From: an uncultured Chloroflexota bacterium
GTDB lineage: Bacteria > Chloroflexota > Chloroflexia > Thermomicrobiales > UBA6265
Length of the DNA stretch: 64,000 bases
Reading direction: 5' to 3'
Assembly (NCBI GenBank): GCA_937901745.1
Contig: CALGSZ010000002.1
Span: 62,001-126,000, forward strand
Shown: positions 51,475 to 60,604 of the stretch, piece by piece
Layout of the letters: the number at the start of each line of letters is the position of its first letter
Numbering within the stretch: position 1 is the first letter of the stretch
Program-made: the position numbers and the translations under genes
The notes under the pieces: model-generated
What the model was told of the DNA's origin: nothing
Seen by the model: only the letters and a program-made list of their open reading frames with translations
Database searches by the model: none

Positions 51475-53244
51475 TCAACGCGGGGAGCTTGCCGAGTCGG
51501 AGGCAATCTGCATGGGATACAAGGCGGCGGGCGGTGTCGAGCCGCTAGGGCACCACCCGTCAACGTGCGACACGGAGCGGATGAGGACGGGCATCGCTCG
51601 GCCGCGGAGGCACGCCTGCTGCACGCGATAGGCGGGAGAAAGCCGCTGCCGAGGACGCGGCAAGTTGTTGCGCTGGGAGAAGAGCGCCTCGGTGGTCAGC
51701 GTATCGGCGTTGACGATATGGACACGATTCTTACCCCAGCGCTTGACGTCATACATGGCGGAATCGGCGATGGCGATGAGGTCTCTCGCCGAGAGTGCCC
51801 CCGTCACCGTGACGGCGAGGCCGATCGAGAGGCTGATGTCCGCGCCGCTCGACGGGTCGATGAAGTCCCGGTGACGGCTCAACTGGGCGAGTAGACGCTG
51901 CCCGACGCCGCGAGCCTCGTTGAGACCCAAGCCAGGCAGCACGAGCAAGAACTCGTCTCCGCCGTAGCGCGCGACGATATCCGTCTCTCGACAGCTGCTC
52001 GCGAGCACCTGGGCCAGCTCGCGGAGCACGGCATCGCCAGCCTGGTGGCCGTGGTTGTCGTTGACTCCCTTGAAATCGTCAATGTCGATCATCGCCACGG
52101 CGACGGGATTGCCCAGCCGGCGTGCCCGTTCCAGCTCAGCTTCGAGCTGTGCGACCGCGGCTGTCTGGTGCAAGAGCCCGGTCAGATGATCCCGCTCCGA
52201 CGCTTGGGAGAAGTGGCGGGCGAGCTGGAGCGCGTCGCGCAGGGCGAGGTGCTGCCGCATGGCGACGAGCGCGATGCTACCCAGCCCGACCACGATGACG
52301 AGCGCGTCTTGTCTGCCCACGGTAGCTCGCAGCGCCGTCCAGCCGACGGCCAGCGCCGCGAGCAAGACGACTGCCACTGAGAGAAGCGACGACACGCTAG
52401 CGAGCGAGCGGAGTGCGCGGGAAAGCGCCTGGCGGTCGGCGACGACAGACAGCGCCAAGGCGCCGATCGCGGCGAGCCAGGCCACCGCCGCCAAGAGCAT
52501 CCCGGCAGGCAATTCGAATGCCTGAGCCATGAGCCAGCAGAGATCGGCCACGACGGCGAGCGGCAGCGTGAGGAGGGCAGCAGAGCGCGCGGTCAGCGAT
52601 CGGTTTCCGCCGATGAGAAGCGCCGTGGCGATGAGGATCGCGCCGTCGCTGGTGAGACGGGCGAACCACAGTGCTCGCTCGAGCAGCGACATGGCGCTCG
52701 AAGCCGGGCCAACTCGAACGAGGATCAGTGCGAGCGGAACCGCGAGCGCCAAGGCCGCGAACGCGCTCACGACCAACCGGCGCCACCAGACGTGAGTCGG
52801 CTGACCCAAGATGCCGAGCTGCAAGAGCGCGGCTGCCATCAGCGGCGGCATCAGTAACGCGCTGAGGTGAGCGATCGGTGAGTGCCAACTGCCGGTTGAG
52901 CTTTCGCCGAGCGTAACGTCACCGAGCCGCCCGACGCCCCAGAGCACAGCCGCTGCGCCGATGAGGCGCCAGCCGCCGCGCGTCTCAGCCTCGCCGTATC
53001 GAATCCGCAAGACAGCAATCATGGCGACGAGGAGAGCGGCCAAGGCGATCCAAGTGGCGGCCACCGTTTGGCCGAGTGGAGCCCTGCCGACTGCGGTCGC
53101 CGCCAGCGCCACGGGCAGCGTAAGGACCGCGCACAGGGACGCGAGCCGCAGCAGGCACCGGGCATGACAGCGGAAGACGATTGCGTGGATTGGCCTCAGT
53201 GCTGACATCGCAGCAAGCCTTTCCCGCGGGGCGCCGGGGATCAT
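51475..53244 (-). CDS. Membrane-bound diguanylate cyclase
   Basis: A 589-residue protein that should make cyclic di-GMP. The N-terminal 340 residues contain about 9-10 hydrophobic helices without a recognised sensory domain (MASE-like). A GGDEF domain follows (about 345-510), starting ERDHLTGLLHQT, with DIDDFKGVNDNHGH and the active-site RYGGDEFLLVLPG at 426-438. The product-inhibition site RxxD is present (R419-E-T-D422), five residues before GGDEF. The C-terminal 80 residues are of unknown fold. The start may be 53244 or 53208; both have weak ribosome sites. No EAL domain is seen. Confidence 0.88.
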   Translation of the reverse strand: MIPGAPRERLAAMSALRPIHAIVFRCHARCLLRLASLCAVLTLPVALAATAVGRAPLGQTVAATWIALAALLVAMIAVLRIRYGEAETRGGWRLIGAAAVLWGVGRLGDVTLGESSTGSWHSPIAHLSALLMPPLMAAALLQLGILGQPTHVWWRRLVVSAFAALALAVPLALILVRVGPASSAMSLLERALWFARLTSDGAILIATALLIGGNRSLTARSAALLTLPLAVVADLCWLMAQAFELPAGMLLAAVAWLAAIGALALSVVADRQALSRALRSLASVSSLLSVAVVLLAALAVGWTALRATVGRQDALVIVVGLGSIALVAMRQHLALRDALQLARHFSQASERDHLTGLLHQTAAVAQLEAELERARRLGNPVAVAMIDIDDFKGVNDNHGHQAGDAVLRELAQVLASSCRETDIVARYGGDEFLLVLPGLGLNEARGVGQRLLAQLSRHRDFIDPSSGADISLSIGLAVTVTGALSARDLIAIADSAMYDVKRWGKNRVHIVNADTLTTEALFSQRNNLPRPRQRLSPAYRVQQACLRGRAMPVLIRSVSHVDGWCPSGSTPPAALYPMQIASDSASSPR

Positions 53245-53383
53245 CTATCGCAGTGCCTTGACGGGGAGGCACCATTCTGCACGCAGCCATTCAACAGGAC
53301 GACGTACCCTGTCACAAGCCCAAGAATTCCTACGCGGGGACTTCCGTGTGGTGATTGAGCTTCGGGACCTTTGGGCTATGCGT

Positions 53384-54877
53384 TCAGGCGGTGGCGGCGG
53401 CCGTTTGAGGCGTGGCCGCTACCAGCTGCAGCGGCGCGAGCGGGACCGTCACGGTGAAGGTGCTCCCCTGGCCCGGGATGCTTTGCACGCTGATATCCCC
53501 GCCGTGGGAGCGCGCGATGGCCTGAGCGATCGAGAGGCCGAGACCGGTGCCGCCGGTCGCGCGATCTCGAGCGCGGTCAGCCCGGTAGAAGCGCTCGAAG
53601 ATATGGGGCAGATGCTCGGGCGCGATCCCTTCCCCGGTGTCGCGGACCGTGAGCTTGGCATTTGTCCCCGCGGCCTCGACGTTCACCGTGATCTCGCCGG
53701 ACGCGGGTGTGTGCCGGATCGCGTTGTCGAGCAGGATCAGCAAAAGCTGCGTGATGCGGTCGCGGTCGCCGACGATCGTCACGGGCCGCGTCGCCGAGAC
53801 GGTGAGCTGTTGGCCCTGAGTCAGCGAGGACGCTGTCCGCACGGCATCCTGCGCGACGAGGTCGAGCCGCACCGGCTGGTGGCGTGCTCGGTCGTCCGGC
53901 ACCGCTTCCGTCCGGATCAGCGTCAACAAGTCCTCGATCAGCCGGCTCATCCGCGCGCTCTCTTGCCGGAGATCGGCCAGTGCCTCGGCGAAATCGCTGG
54001 TGGCGCCGCCGGTCGCCGTCGCTTGGCGCGCCAGAACGTCGAGGTTGCCGCGTATGGCTGTCAACGGAGTCCGCAGCTCATGAGAGGCGTCGGCGATGAA
54101 GCGGCGCTGAGAGGAGAAGGTTTGCTCGAGGCGATCGAGCATGTAGTTGAACGTCGCGGACAAGCGCGCGAGCTCATCTCCCGTATCGGGCACGTCGAGC
54201 CGCGTCGAGAGGGAGCGACCGGAGTCGGCGTCGGCGGCGATGGCCGCGGCGGTGGCAGTGATGCGGTCAACGGGGCGCAAGGAGCGGCCCGCAAGCACCC
54301 AGCCGCCGACGGCGGCGAGCAGGACACCACCCACGCCGATGAACAGGAGCAGCTTCTTGAGCAGGCCGACCGTCCGCTCCAACGGCTCGAGCGATTCGCC
54401 GACGATGATCGAGCCGACGAAAACGCCGTCGCGCTCGGTGATCATCGGGATGTGGATGGTGCGAACCGACATCGAGTCGAAGCGCGATGTCTCAAAGATT
54501 GGACGCGGCTCGGACTCGTCAAGCGGCGCTGCCGGCAGCTGCTTATGGCCAGAGACGCCGGTTGAGGCGAGCAGCTTCCCAGAGACGTCGTAGATCTGGA
54601 CGACCTGTCCGGGGGACGCGAGCGGATCCAGGCTCGGAATGTAGCCAGAGAACTCGCCGCGTTCGTAACCGGGACGCACACGAATCTCGCGGAGGATTTT
54701 GCCGCCGGTCTTGACCAAGCGTTGGTCAACATCCTCTCGCAGGTTGCGCTCGACCAGGACAGAAAGCAGGACCCCGACGCCGACAAGCACGCCGATGAGG
54801 AGGATGGCGTACCAAGCCGTCAGCCGAAAGCGGATCGATCGGTAGAAGTGGCGTCGCGGCGTTTCCATCGTCGTCAT
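53384..54877 (-). CDS. Two-component sensor histidine kinase (MprB/BaeS-like)
   Basis: A 497-residue membrane kinase. TM1 is about 19-42, then an extracytoplasmic sensor (43-172), TM2 about 173-197, HAMP (RSLRPVDRITATAAAI to ATFNYMLDRLEQ), HisKA with H266 in ADASHELRTP, and HATPase with LLLILLDNAIRHTP, DTGEGIAPEHLPHIFERFYR and TGLGLSIA. It lies 19 bp after its response regulator and downstream of an HtrA protease. This gene content mirrors the mycobacterial MprAB-PepD envelope-stress module, with the protease first. The signal is probably envelope damage or misfolded protein. Confidence 0.92.
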   Translation of the reverse strand: MTTMETPRRHFYRSIRFRLTAWYAILLIGVLVGVGVLLSVLVERNLREDVDQRLVKTGGKILREIRVRPGYERGEFSGYIPSLDPLASPGQVVQIYDVSGKLLASTGVSGHKQLPAAPLDESEPRPIFETSRFDSMSVRTIHIPMITERDGVFVGSIIVGESLEPLERTVGLLKKLLLFIGVGGVLLAAVGGWVLAGRSLRPVDRITATAAAIAADADSGRSLSTRLDVPDTGDELARLSATFNYMLDRLEQTFSSQRRFIADASHELRTPLTAIRGNLDVLARQATATGGATSDFAEALADLRQESARMSRLIEDLLTLIRTEAVPDDRARHQPVRLDLVAQDAVRTASSLTQGQQLTVSATRPVTIVGDRDRITQLLLILLDNAIRHTPASGEITVNVEAAGTNAKLTVRDTGEGIAPEHLPHIFERFYRADRARDRATGGTGLGLSIAQAIARSHGGDISVQSIPGQGSTFTVTVPLAPLQLVAATPQTAAATA

Positions 54878-54895
54878 CGAGTACTCTCGCCGCTG

Positions 54896-55675
54896 TCAGG
54901 GCGTTGTGCGCAGGACATAGCCGACCCCGCGCACGGTTTGAATGATGCGTGGCTCACCGCCCGCTTCGAGCTCGCGTCGTAGGTTGCCGATGAAGACCTC
55001 GAGAACATTCGAGTCGCCGTAGTAGTCCTGGCCCCAAATTCGGTCCATGATCTGGTCTCGGGTCAGGACTTGGTTCGGGTGACGCAAGAACAGTGTCAGA
55101 AGGTCGAACTCGCGGGTGGTCAGCCGCATCGCGCGCTCGCCACGGTGGGCGGTCCGGGCCGCGAGATCGAGGGTCACATCCTCGAATTGGAGCGTCTGGC
55201 TGGCGGCCTGCGTGGCCGTGACCTGTGCGCGACGTAAGAGAGCGCGCACGCGCGCGAGGAGCTCATCGAACGCGAACGGCTTGACGAGGTAGTCGTCCGC
55301 GCCGACTTCCAGACCGGCAACGCGGTCGGCAACGGCATCGCGCGCGGTCAGCATCAGAATCGGCACGGGAGTGCGACCCTCTGCCGTTTCCGCGCTCCGG
55401 ACGCGGCGGGTGATCTCGATCCCGTCCACGCCCGGAAGCATCAAGTCCAGGATGACGAGGTCGGGCGGGTCGTCACGCAGGATCGCGAGGGCGCGGCGCC
55501 CATCGCTCGCGACTTCGACTTGATACCCCTCGAAGAGAAGTCCGCGGCGGACGAACCCGGCGATGGCGGGCTCGTCCTCGACGACGAGAATGCGCGCGGC
55601 GGGTGTGGCGCTCGTTGCCGCTCTCTTTCGGTCCTCTGATCCGCTCGACTGCTCTGTCGTTGCCGTAGCGCGCAT
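54896..55675 (-). CDS. OmpR-family response regulator (MprA-like)
   Basis: A 259-residue DNA-binding regulator. The receiver domain starts at ARILVVEDEP after a 27-residue polar leader, with the phosphoacceptor D77 in LVILDLMLPG and the lysine of YLVKPF. The C-terminal winged-helix effector contains LTTREFDLLTLFLRHPNQVLTR and VFIGNLRRELEAGGEPRIIQTVRGVGY split by the recognition helix. ATG 55675 follows GGAGGG. It pairs with the kinase at 53384. The likely target is its own operon: TTCAGG direct repeats with 11-bp spacing lie upstream of htrA at 57065-57103. Confidence 0.92.
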   Translation of the reverse strand: MRATATTEQSSGSEDRKRAATSATPAARILVVEDEPAIAGFVRRGLLFEGYQVEVASDGRRALAILRDDPPDLVILDLMLPGVDGIEITRRVRSAETAEGRTPVPILMLTARDAVADRVAGLEVGADDYLVKPFAFDELLARVRALLRRAQVTATQAASQTLQFEDVTLDLAARTAHRGERAMRLTTREFDLLTLFLRHPNQVLTRDQIMDRIWGQDYYGDSNVLEVFIGNLRRELEAGGEPRIIQTVRGVGYVLRTTP

Positions 55676-55809
55676 CAGCCCTCCGCTGGCTAGGGCGAAG
55701 GCCGGCCGCGTAACGCGGCTCGCTACATAAGATGGTACCCCAGACACGGGAAACCGGAGCGCCGGGCGTAGAACGCCACGGGCTCCGGGGAGGGGAGAGG
55801 AGAGGATCT

Positions 55810-55836
55810 GCGGGCCCCCGGGTCCGGGTGACCCGC
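55810..55836 (-). other. Nested hairpin between htrA and response regulator
   Basis: GCGGG (55810-55814) pairs with CCCGC (55832-55836) and encloses CCCGG (55817-55821) with CCGGG (55824-55828). It lies just past the htrA stop within the 169-bp gap before the regulator start. It could partially terminate transcription and separate protease from regulator levels. Confidence 0.4.
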
Positions 55837-55844
55837 GTTCGTTG

Positions 55845-56960
55845 TCAGAGGTCAACAGGTCGTACACCCAGCGTGACACTCACCGTCAATTCGCGACCAT
55901 CTCGAACGATGCCTAGCTCAATCGTGTCACCCGGCTTGTGTGCAAAGATCAGCAGATTCAGGAAGGGTGAGCGCTCCGTGATGCGCGTGCCGTCCACCGA
56001 GACGATGACGTCACCCGGTTCCAGGCCGGCATCGGCGGCGGGAGTGTCCGGCTCGACATCGGTAACGGCGTGGCCGCCCTCGATCGGCTGACCGACGATG
56101 CCGAGATACGGCCGATGGACGCGGCCAGTCGTCAGAATCTCGTCAACGATCTCCTTGACGGCGTTGCTCTCGATGGCGAAGCCGATGCCGGGATCGGACT
56201 GGCCGGGGTAGGACGAGCGGATGGCCTTCGCGACGTTCATGCCGATCACTTCGCCGTTCAAGTTGAGCAGCGGGCCGCCGGAATTGCCCTCGTAGAGGGG
56301 CGCGCTGTGCTGGATTAGATTCGGGAGCCGGTAAAAGCCGGTATCGAGCTCGCGATGAACCGCGCCGACGGAGCCATCGCTGACGGTATTCGTGAACTCC
56401 CCATACGGGCTGCCAATGGCGATCACGCGGTCGCCGGGGCGCACGGTATCGGAATCGCCAAGAGTGAGGACGCCCGGCACCGTCTGACCTTCGCCTAGCT
56501 CGATCTGGAGCACCGCCACATCCTGGAACGGATCCTGGCCGAGCAGCGTCGCCTCGGCCGTGGTCCCGTCCGCAAACTCGACTTCGAACGCGGCGCCACC
56601 CTCGACGACGTGGCTGTTGGTCACGACGTGACCATCTTCATCAATGATGTAGCCAGAGCCCTTGCCGACTGGGAGGAGCCGGCTGTCGTCTACTTCGCCG
56701 GTGAACGGATTGCGCGGCGATTGGTAGTTCGTGATCGTCACGACCGCGGGATTGGCGCGCTCCGCAACGTCGGCCACGCTGGATTCGGTGGTCGTGGCGT
56801 TGGCAGCCGGCGTCGCTTCAGTAGTGAACGTTGCGGTGGCGAAAGTGATCGGCCAGTTGAGCGCCGCGATGCCACTGATGAGCAGTGCCGCGAGCAAGAA
56901 GATCTTGATGGCGTTGCGGGCGCGAGTTGGACCGCGTGAGTAACTGGCTGAGGTGTCCAT
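55845..56960 (-). CDS. HtrA/DegP-type serine protease with PDZ domain
   Basis: A 371-residue membrane-anchored protease. ATG 56960 follows AAGGAG. A TM anchor spans about 17-40 (IKIFLLAALLISGIAALNW), then a Thr/Ala-rich linker, a trypsin-like domain with H117 (VTNSHVVEG), D147 (FQDVAVLQIE) and S227 (YEGNSGGPL), and one PDZ domain (HRPYLGIVGQ to the C-terminus). The triad is complete. It should cleave or chaperone misfolded proteins outside the membrane. It is the first gene of an operon with a response regulator and sensor kinase, like PepD with MprAB in mycobacteria. Confidence 0.92.
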   Translation of the reverse strand: MDTSASYSRGPTRARNAIKIFLLAALLISGIAALNWPITFATATFTTEATPAANATTTESSVADVAERANPAVVTITNYQSPRNPFTGEVDDSRLLPVGKGSGYIIDEDGHVVTNSHVVEGGAAFEVEFADGTTAEATLLGQDPFQDVAVLQIELGEGQTVPGVLTLGDSDTVRPGDRVIAIGSPYGEFTNTVSDGSVGAVHRELDTGFYRLPNLIQHSAPLYEGNSGGPLLNLNGEVIGMNVAKAIRSSYPGQSDPGIGFAIESNAVKEIVDEILTTGRVHRPYLGIVGQPIEGGHAVTDVEPDTPAADAGLEPGDVIVSVDGTRITERSPFLNLLIFAHKPGDTIELGIVRDGRELTVSVTLGVRPVDL

Positions 56961-57049
56961 CGTGAGTGGGGCTCCTTCACTCCGCGTCCTCGCCGGCCGG
57001 AGCGGCGAGATCACCGGCCGCGTCGGCGGCCACTGTTCCGTCTGATGAG

Positions 57050-57103
57050 AGTATCAGGCATCGGATTGAATCGTCCCTGAAATGTCCCTGAAGAAAACCT
57101 GAA
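57050..57103 (-). promoter_or_regulatory. Direct-repeat regulator box and -10 of htrA operon
   Basis: The minus strand has TTCAGG at 57103-57098, 57092-57087 and 57081-57076, and a weaker TTCAAT at 57070-57065, all exactly 11 bp apart. This one-turn spacing is typical of OmpR-family regulators. A -10 candidate GATACT lies at 57055-57050, and the repeats take the place of a -35, as expected for an activated promoter. Confidence 0.7.
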
Positions 57104-57255
57104 GGGCAACGTTATCTGCGCGACCGGCGCGGCTTCGTTTCATAATGTGAAAGAATATCCAATCATCTGGAACACAACCAAAGATCTCGTGTAAAGTTGT
57201 CGATAAGTCCCGAGTTCGTGAGCCCTCTCCGGGTTTGGCATGGAAGGAGCAGATC

Positions 57256-58590
57256 ATGCGAACGAGCACGGCGTCACGTCTCACCACCCGACGTGAGATC
57301 TTGAGGCGGGGCGCGACGTTTGCCTTCGGAATGGGGGCAGCCAGCGCATTGGCGGCGCTTCCTGCCGCCATGCCGCAGTTGGCGGGCGCGCAAGGTGGAC
57401 CCTCACTCTTGATCGGCTCACATATGGATCCGATCAAGCAGCTTATCGAGACGTACAACGAAGAGCGCGGCGCCCAAACGAACATCGAGCAAATCACGAC
57501 GCCGGATCTGCAGAACAAGTTGACGAGTGCCTTCCTCGCTCGCCGCGCTCCTTGGGACGCGGTCTTCTTGACGGCGGAACTGGTCGCCAGCCTCGCGGAC
57601 AAAGGTTGGCTGAAGTCGGTGGACGACTTCGTCAATCAGCGGATTCGCGAGGGCGGACAGGGGCAGCTCCTCGAGCGCGCCATGGGCGCGGCGGTCTACC
57701 AGGGGCAGACGTATGGTGTGCCCTGGGCGGTCGGTGGACCGATCCTGCACTGGAACAAGCAGCTCTTTGCCGATTTTGGGCTCGATCCGGAGGCTCCCGC
57801 GACCTGGCATGAGACGAAGAACTCCTGGGAGACGTTGATCGAGTACGCCAAGCAGATGACCGGCGAGCACAACGGCGAGCAGGTCTATGGGTTCACCGAT
57901 GCCTGGGCCGGCGACCACATCCTTTGGACATGGGGCGGTCTGCTGCAGGCCCACGGCGGCCGTTTCCTAGACGACGATCTCCAGCCGGTGATGAACAGCG
58001 AGGCCGGAGTCGCCGCCACGCAGCTCATGTACGACCTGCTGCACACGCACAAGTGCATTGACCCGGCGGTCATTACCTACACCTGGGTCTTCGACGCGTC
58101 TCCGGCCTATCTCGATGGCAAGCGGGGCATGTTCATCACCTGGCCATTCATGGCGGGGGTCGCCAATAACCCCGAAGGATCGAAAATCGCGGGGCAGAGT
58201 GGTTTCGCGCCGAATCCGGCGGTCGAGACGAGCGCGACGGTTGACGGCTCCGAGTTTTTCGGGCTGCCGGCGTTCACGGAGAACGATGAGGCGGCGCTCG
58301 ACTTCCTCGAGTTCATCGTCTCCAAGGAGTCGATGCGGGTCATTGCGCTGGGCGGCTGGGCCGGCATCTACGGCGATGTCATGCAGGAGCCGGACATCCT
58401 GGAGCAGTTCCCGTTCTACACGGCGGTCGCGAAGTCGTATGAGTACCCGATTGACGGCGGTTGGTCGCCCGATCGCACGACCTGGGTCCAGATCCTCGCG
58501 AATGAGCTGCACGAGGTGATGGCTCAGAAGAAGCAGCCGAAGGAAGCGCTCGACGACGCGGTGAACAAGATCAACGAGAGCCGGAAGTAG
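57256..58590 (+). CDS. ABC transporter substrate-binding protein, family 1
   Basis: A 444-residue extracellular solute-binding protein with a twin-arginine leader (LTTRREILRRGATFAFGMG). ATG 57256 follows AAGGAGCAGATC. The mature domain starts PSLLIGSHMDPIKQLIETYNEE and contains VYQGQTYGVPWAVGGPILHWNK and WETLIEYAKQM, typical of sugar-type (SBP_bac_1) proteins. It ends with the amphipathic LDDAVNKINESRK helix. It heads an operon with two permeases, an MBL hydrolase and a Gfo/Idh dehydrogenase. The ligand is probably a sugar or polyol that the dehydrogenase then oxidises. Confidence 0.9.
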   Translation: MRTSTASRLTTRREILRRGATFAFGMGAASALAALPAAMPQLAGAQGGPSLLIGSHMDPIKQLIETYNEERGAQTNIEQITTPDLQNKLTSAFLARRAPWDAVFLTAELVASLADKGWLKSVDDFVNQRIREGGQGQLLERAMGAAVYQGQTYGVPWAVGGPILHWNKQLFADFGLDPEAPATWHETKNSWETLIEYAKQMTGEHNGEQVYGFTDAWAGDHILWTWGGLLQAHGGRFLDDDLQPVMNSEAGVAATQLMYDLLHTHKCIDPAVITYTWVFDASPAYLDGKRGMFITWPFMAGVANNPEGSKIAGQSGFAPNPAVETSATVDGSEFFGLPAFTENDEAALDFLEFIVSKESMRVIALGGWAGIYGDVMQEPDILEQFPFYTAVAKSYEYPIDGGWSPDRTTWVQILANELHEVMAQKKQPKEALDDAVNKINESRK

Positions 58591-58730
58591 ACACCTGTCC
58601 GGAGACGTGGGCGGCGGGCGAGGAGCGCGGCGCGCTGCTGACGACGTGACGCGCGCTTCCAGGAACTGCTGGGAGCGGTGTTGCGTTGCCGGCGCCGCGT
58701 CCGCGCCTGCCGCCCAACGTGGAGTCGGCC

Positions 58731-59675
58731 ATGCTGAACATTGAGCAGCGGGCAGCGCCGTTGCCAGCGGTGCGGCGGCGCCGTATTCCCGACCAGACAC
58801 GGCTCGCGCTGCTCTTCATCGCGCCTGCTTTAATCGTCGTTGCCGGCGTCTACCTGTATCCGGCGTTTCTCACGCTCCGCTTTAGCGTCGCGGACGTTGA
58901 CATCGTCAGCTTTTCGGCCGACAAGTACGTTGGGCTCGAGCATTACCGGAAGATTGTGTCGGAGCCGACGATGCGATCCGTCGCGCTCCGCACGATCTAT
59001 TTCGGCGGGTTGACGGCGCTGCTGACGGTGGTGCTCGGGTTCCCGATCGCGCTGCTGCTCAACCGCAAGTTCGTCGGGCGCGGGTTGCTGCGCGTCGTGG
59101 TGCTCCTGCCGTGGGCGGTGCCGCCGGTCGTCTCCGGCGTCTTGTGGGGCCAGATCTACGCTGCCGAGTACGGCTTCCTCAATGGGCTGATCCGGACCTT
59201 CGGCGGCGCCGGGCGGACGATCTGGTTGGGGGACGCGACGCGGGCGCTCCACGCGCTGATCGTCGCTGAGGTCTGGCGCGCGCTGCCGCTGGCGACGCTT
59301 TTCCTCCTGGCGGGGCTGCAGACGCTGCCGGATTCGGCCTACGAGGCGGCGGAGATTGACGGCGCGGGCGTGCTTCAGCGGTTTCGCGACATCACGCTGC
59401 CACTGATGATGCCCGTCGCGCTGCCGGTGCTGATCTTCCAATTCGTCTGGGCCGTCAAAGCGTTCGACGTCATTTACGTGCTGACGCGCGGCGGTCCTGG
59501 GAACGGCACGACCACCCTTAATTACCTCGTCTACCAGCAGGCATTCGAGCAATTGGAGTTCGGGCCAGCGGCGGCTACCGCGTACTCGCTGACCATCTTG
59601 ACGGTGCTCATCCTCGGCGTGCTGGGCTTCCTGCGCTGGAGGATCGCGGTCCGGAGTGGAGAGGTGACGGCATGA
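58731..59675 (+). CDS. Sugar-type ABC transporter permease (MalF/UgpA-like)
   Basis: A 314-residue CUT1 permease with six TM helices. ATG 58731 follows GGAG at 8 nt; an ORF start at 58686 adds only a Pro/Arg-rich stretch. The EAA loop reads SAYEAAEIDGAGVLQRFRDITLPLM, and IYVLTRGGPGNGTTTLNYLVYQQAF is the family signature before the final helices. It overlaps the next permease by 4 bp (ATGA). Confidence 0.9.
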   Translation: MLNIEQRAAPLPAVRRRRIPDQTRLALLFIAPALIVVAGVYLYPAFLTLRFSVADVDIVSFSADKYVGLEHYRKIVSEPTMRSVALRTIYFGGLTALLTVVLGFPIALLLNRKFVGRGLLRVVVLLPWAVPPVVSGVLWGQIYAAEYGFLNGLIRTFGGAGRTIWLGDATRALHALIVAEVWRALPLATLFLLAGLQTLPDSAYEAAEIDGAGVLQRFRDITLPLMMPVALPVLIFQFVWAVKAFDVIYVLTRGGPGNGTTTLNYLVYQQAFEQLEFGPAAATAYSLTILTVLILGVLGFLRWRIAVRSGEVTA

Positions 59676-60511
59676 CCCTCAGCCAGCGGCGGCGAGTCGA
59701 GCGCATCGTCGTCTATGTGGGCGCCATCATCGTCTTCCTGATCATGGCGTTTCCGCTCTACGGTGTGATCCTGACCAGCATTCAACATGAGTCGGACATT
59801 CGCTCAACGAATGTTCGCTTCTTCCCACGCTACGTCACGCTGGAGCACTTCCGCGAGGTTCTCACGCCGGGACACATCGTCCCGATCCGTGAGGCGATGA
59901 AGAACAGCGTCATCATCTCGATCCTCACCGCGGTGGTGACCGTTGCGCTGGCGCTGCCGGCGACCTACGCGCTGGCACGGCTGCGGATGCCCGGCAAGCG
60001 ATTCATTCTGGGCGCGCTCGTCTCCGTCTATCTCTTCCCGACCCTGCTCTTCGTCCTGCCGCTCTACATTCAGGCGGTCAAGCGTGGGTTGACCGATACG
60101 TTCCTTGGGCTGCTCATCCCGTACGTTGCCTTTAGCCTCCCGTTCACGATCTGGATTCTGCGGAGCTTCCTGCAGGCGCTGCCGATCGAGGTCGAAGAAG
60201 CGGCGCAGCTCGATGGCTGCAATTACCTGCAGCTCTTCGTGCAGATCGTGCTGCCGATGATGCGGCCGGGCATCGTGGCCGGCTTGCTGATGGTCTTCGT
60301 CCTGGCGTGGGTCGAGTTCCTGACGCCACTCCTGTTCACGAGCCAGCTCAAGCTGCTGCCGGTCTCGTTGGGGCTTTACCGCTCGACCTATGACATCAAG
60401 ATCGGGCAGCTCGCGGCGGCCGCCGTCCTGACGGCGCTGCCAGTCGTTGTCCTCACGGCCATCTTCCAGCGGATGATTACGCAGGTGATCACGGCTGGAG
60501 CGAACAAGTAG
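59672..60511 (+). CDS. Sugar-type ABC transporter permease (MalG/UgpE-like)
   Basis: A 279-residue G-type CUT1 permease. TM1 (IVVYVGAIIVFLIMAFPLYGVIL) is followed by a periplasmic loop with NVRFFPRYVTLEHFREV and five more helices. The EAA loop is EVEEAAQLDGCNYLQLFVQIVLPMM. The protein ends at FQRMITQVITAGANK, as expected for this family. The operon has no ATPase; the one encoded at 33138 may be shared. Confidence 0.9.
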   Translation: MTLSQRRRVERIVVYVGAIIVFLIMAFPLYGVILTSIQHESDIRSTNVRFFPRYVTLEHFREVLTPGHIVPIREAMKNSVIISILTAVVTVALALPATYALARLRMPGKRFILGALVSVYLFPTLLFVLPLYIQAVKRGLTDTFLGLLIPYVAFSLPFTIWILRSFLQALPIEVEEAAQLDGCNYLQLFVQIVLPMMRPGIVAGLLMVFVLAWVEFLTPLLFTSQLKLLPVSLGLYRSTYDIKIGQLAAAAVLTALPVVVLTAIFQRMITQVITAGANK

Positions 60512-60604
60512 GCCAGCGAGACGCCGATTTTCTGGAGTGTGACGCCGCTCACTCGTCGCGAATGCGATGGGGACACTCCAAAGAGATAAGAAGGAGTCAA
60601 ACCG

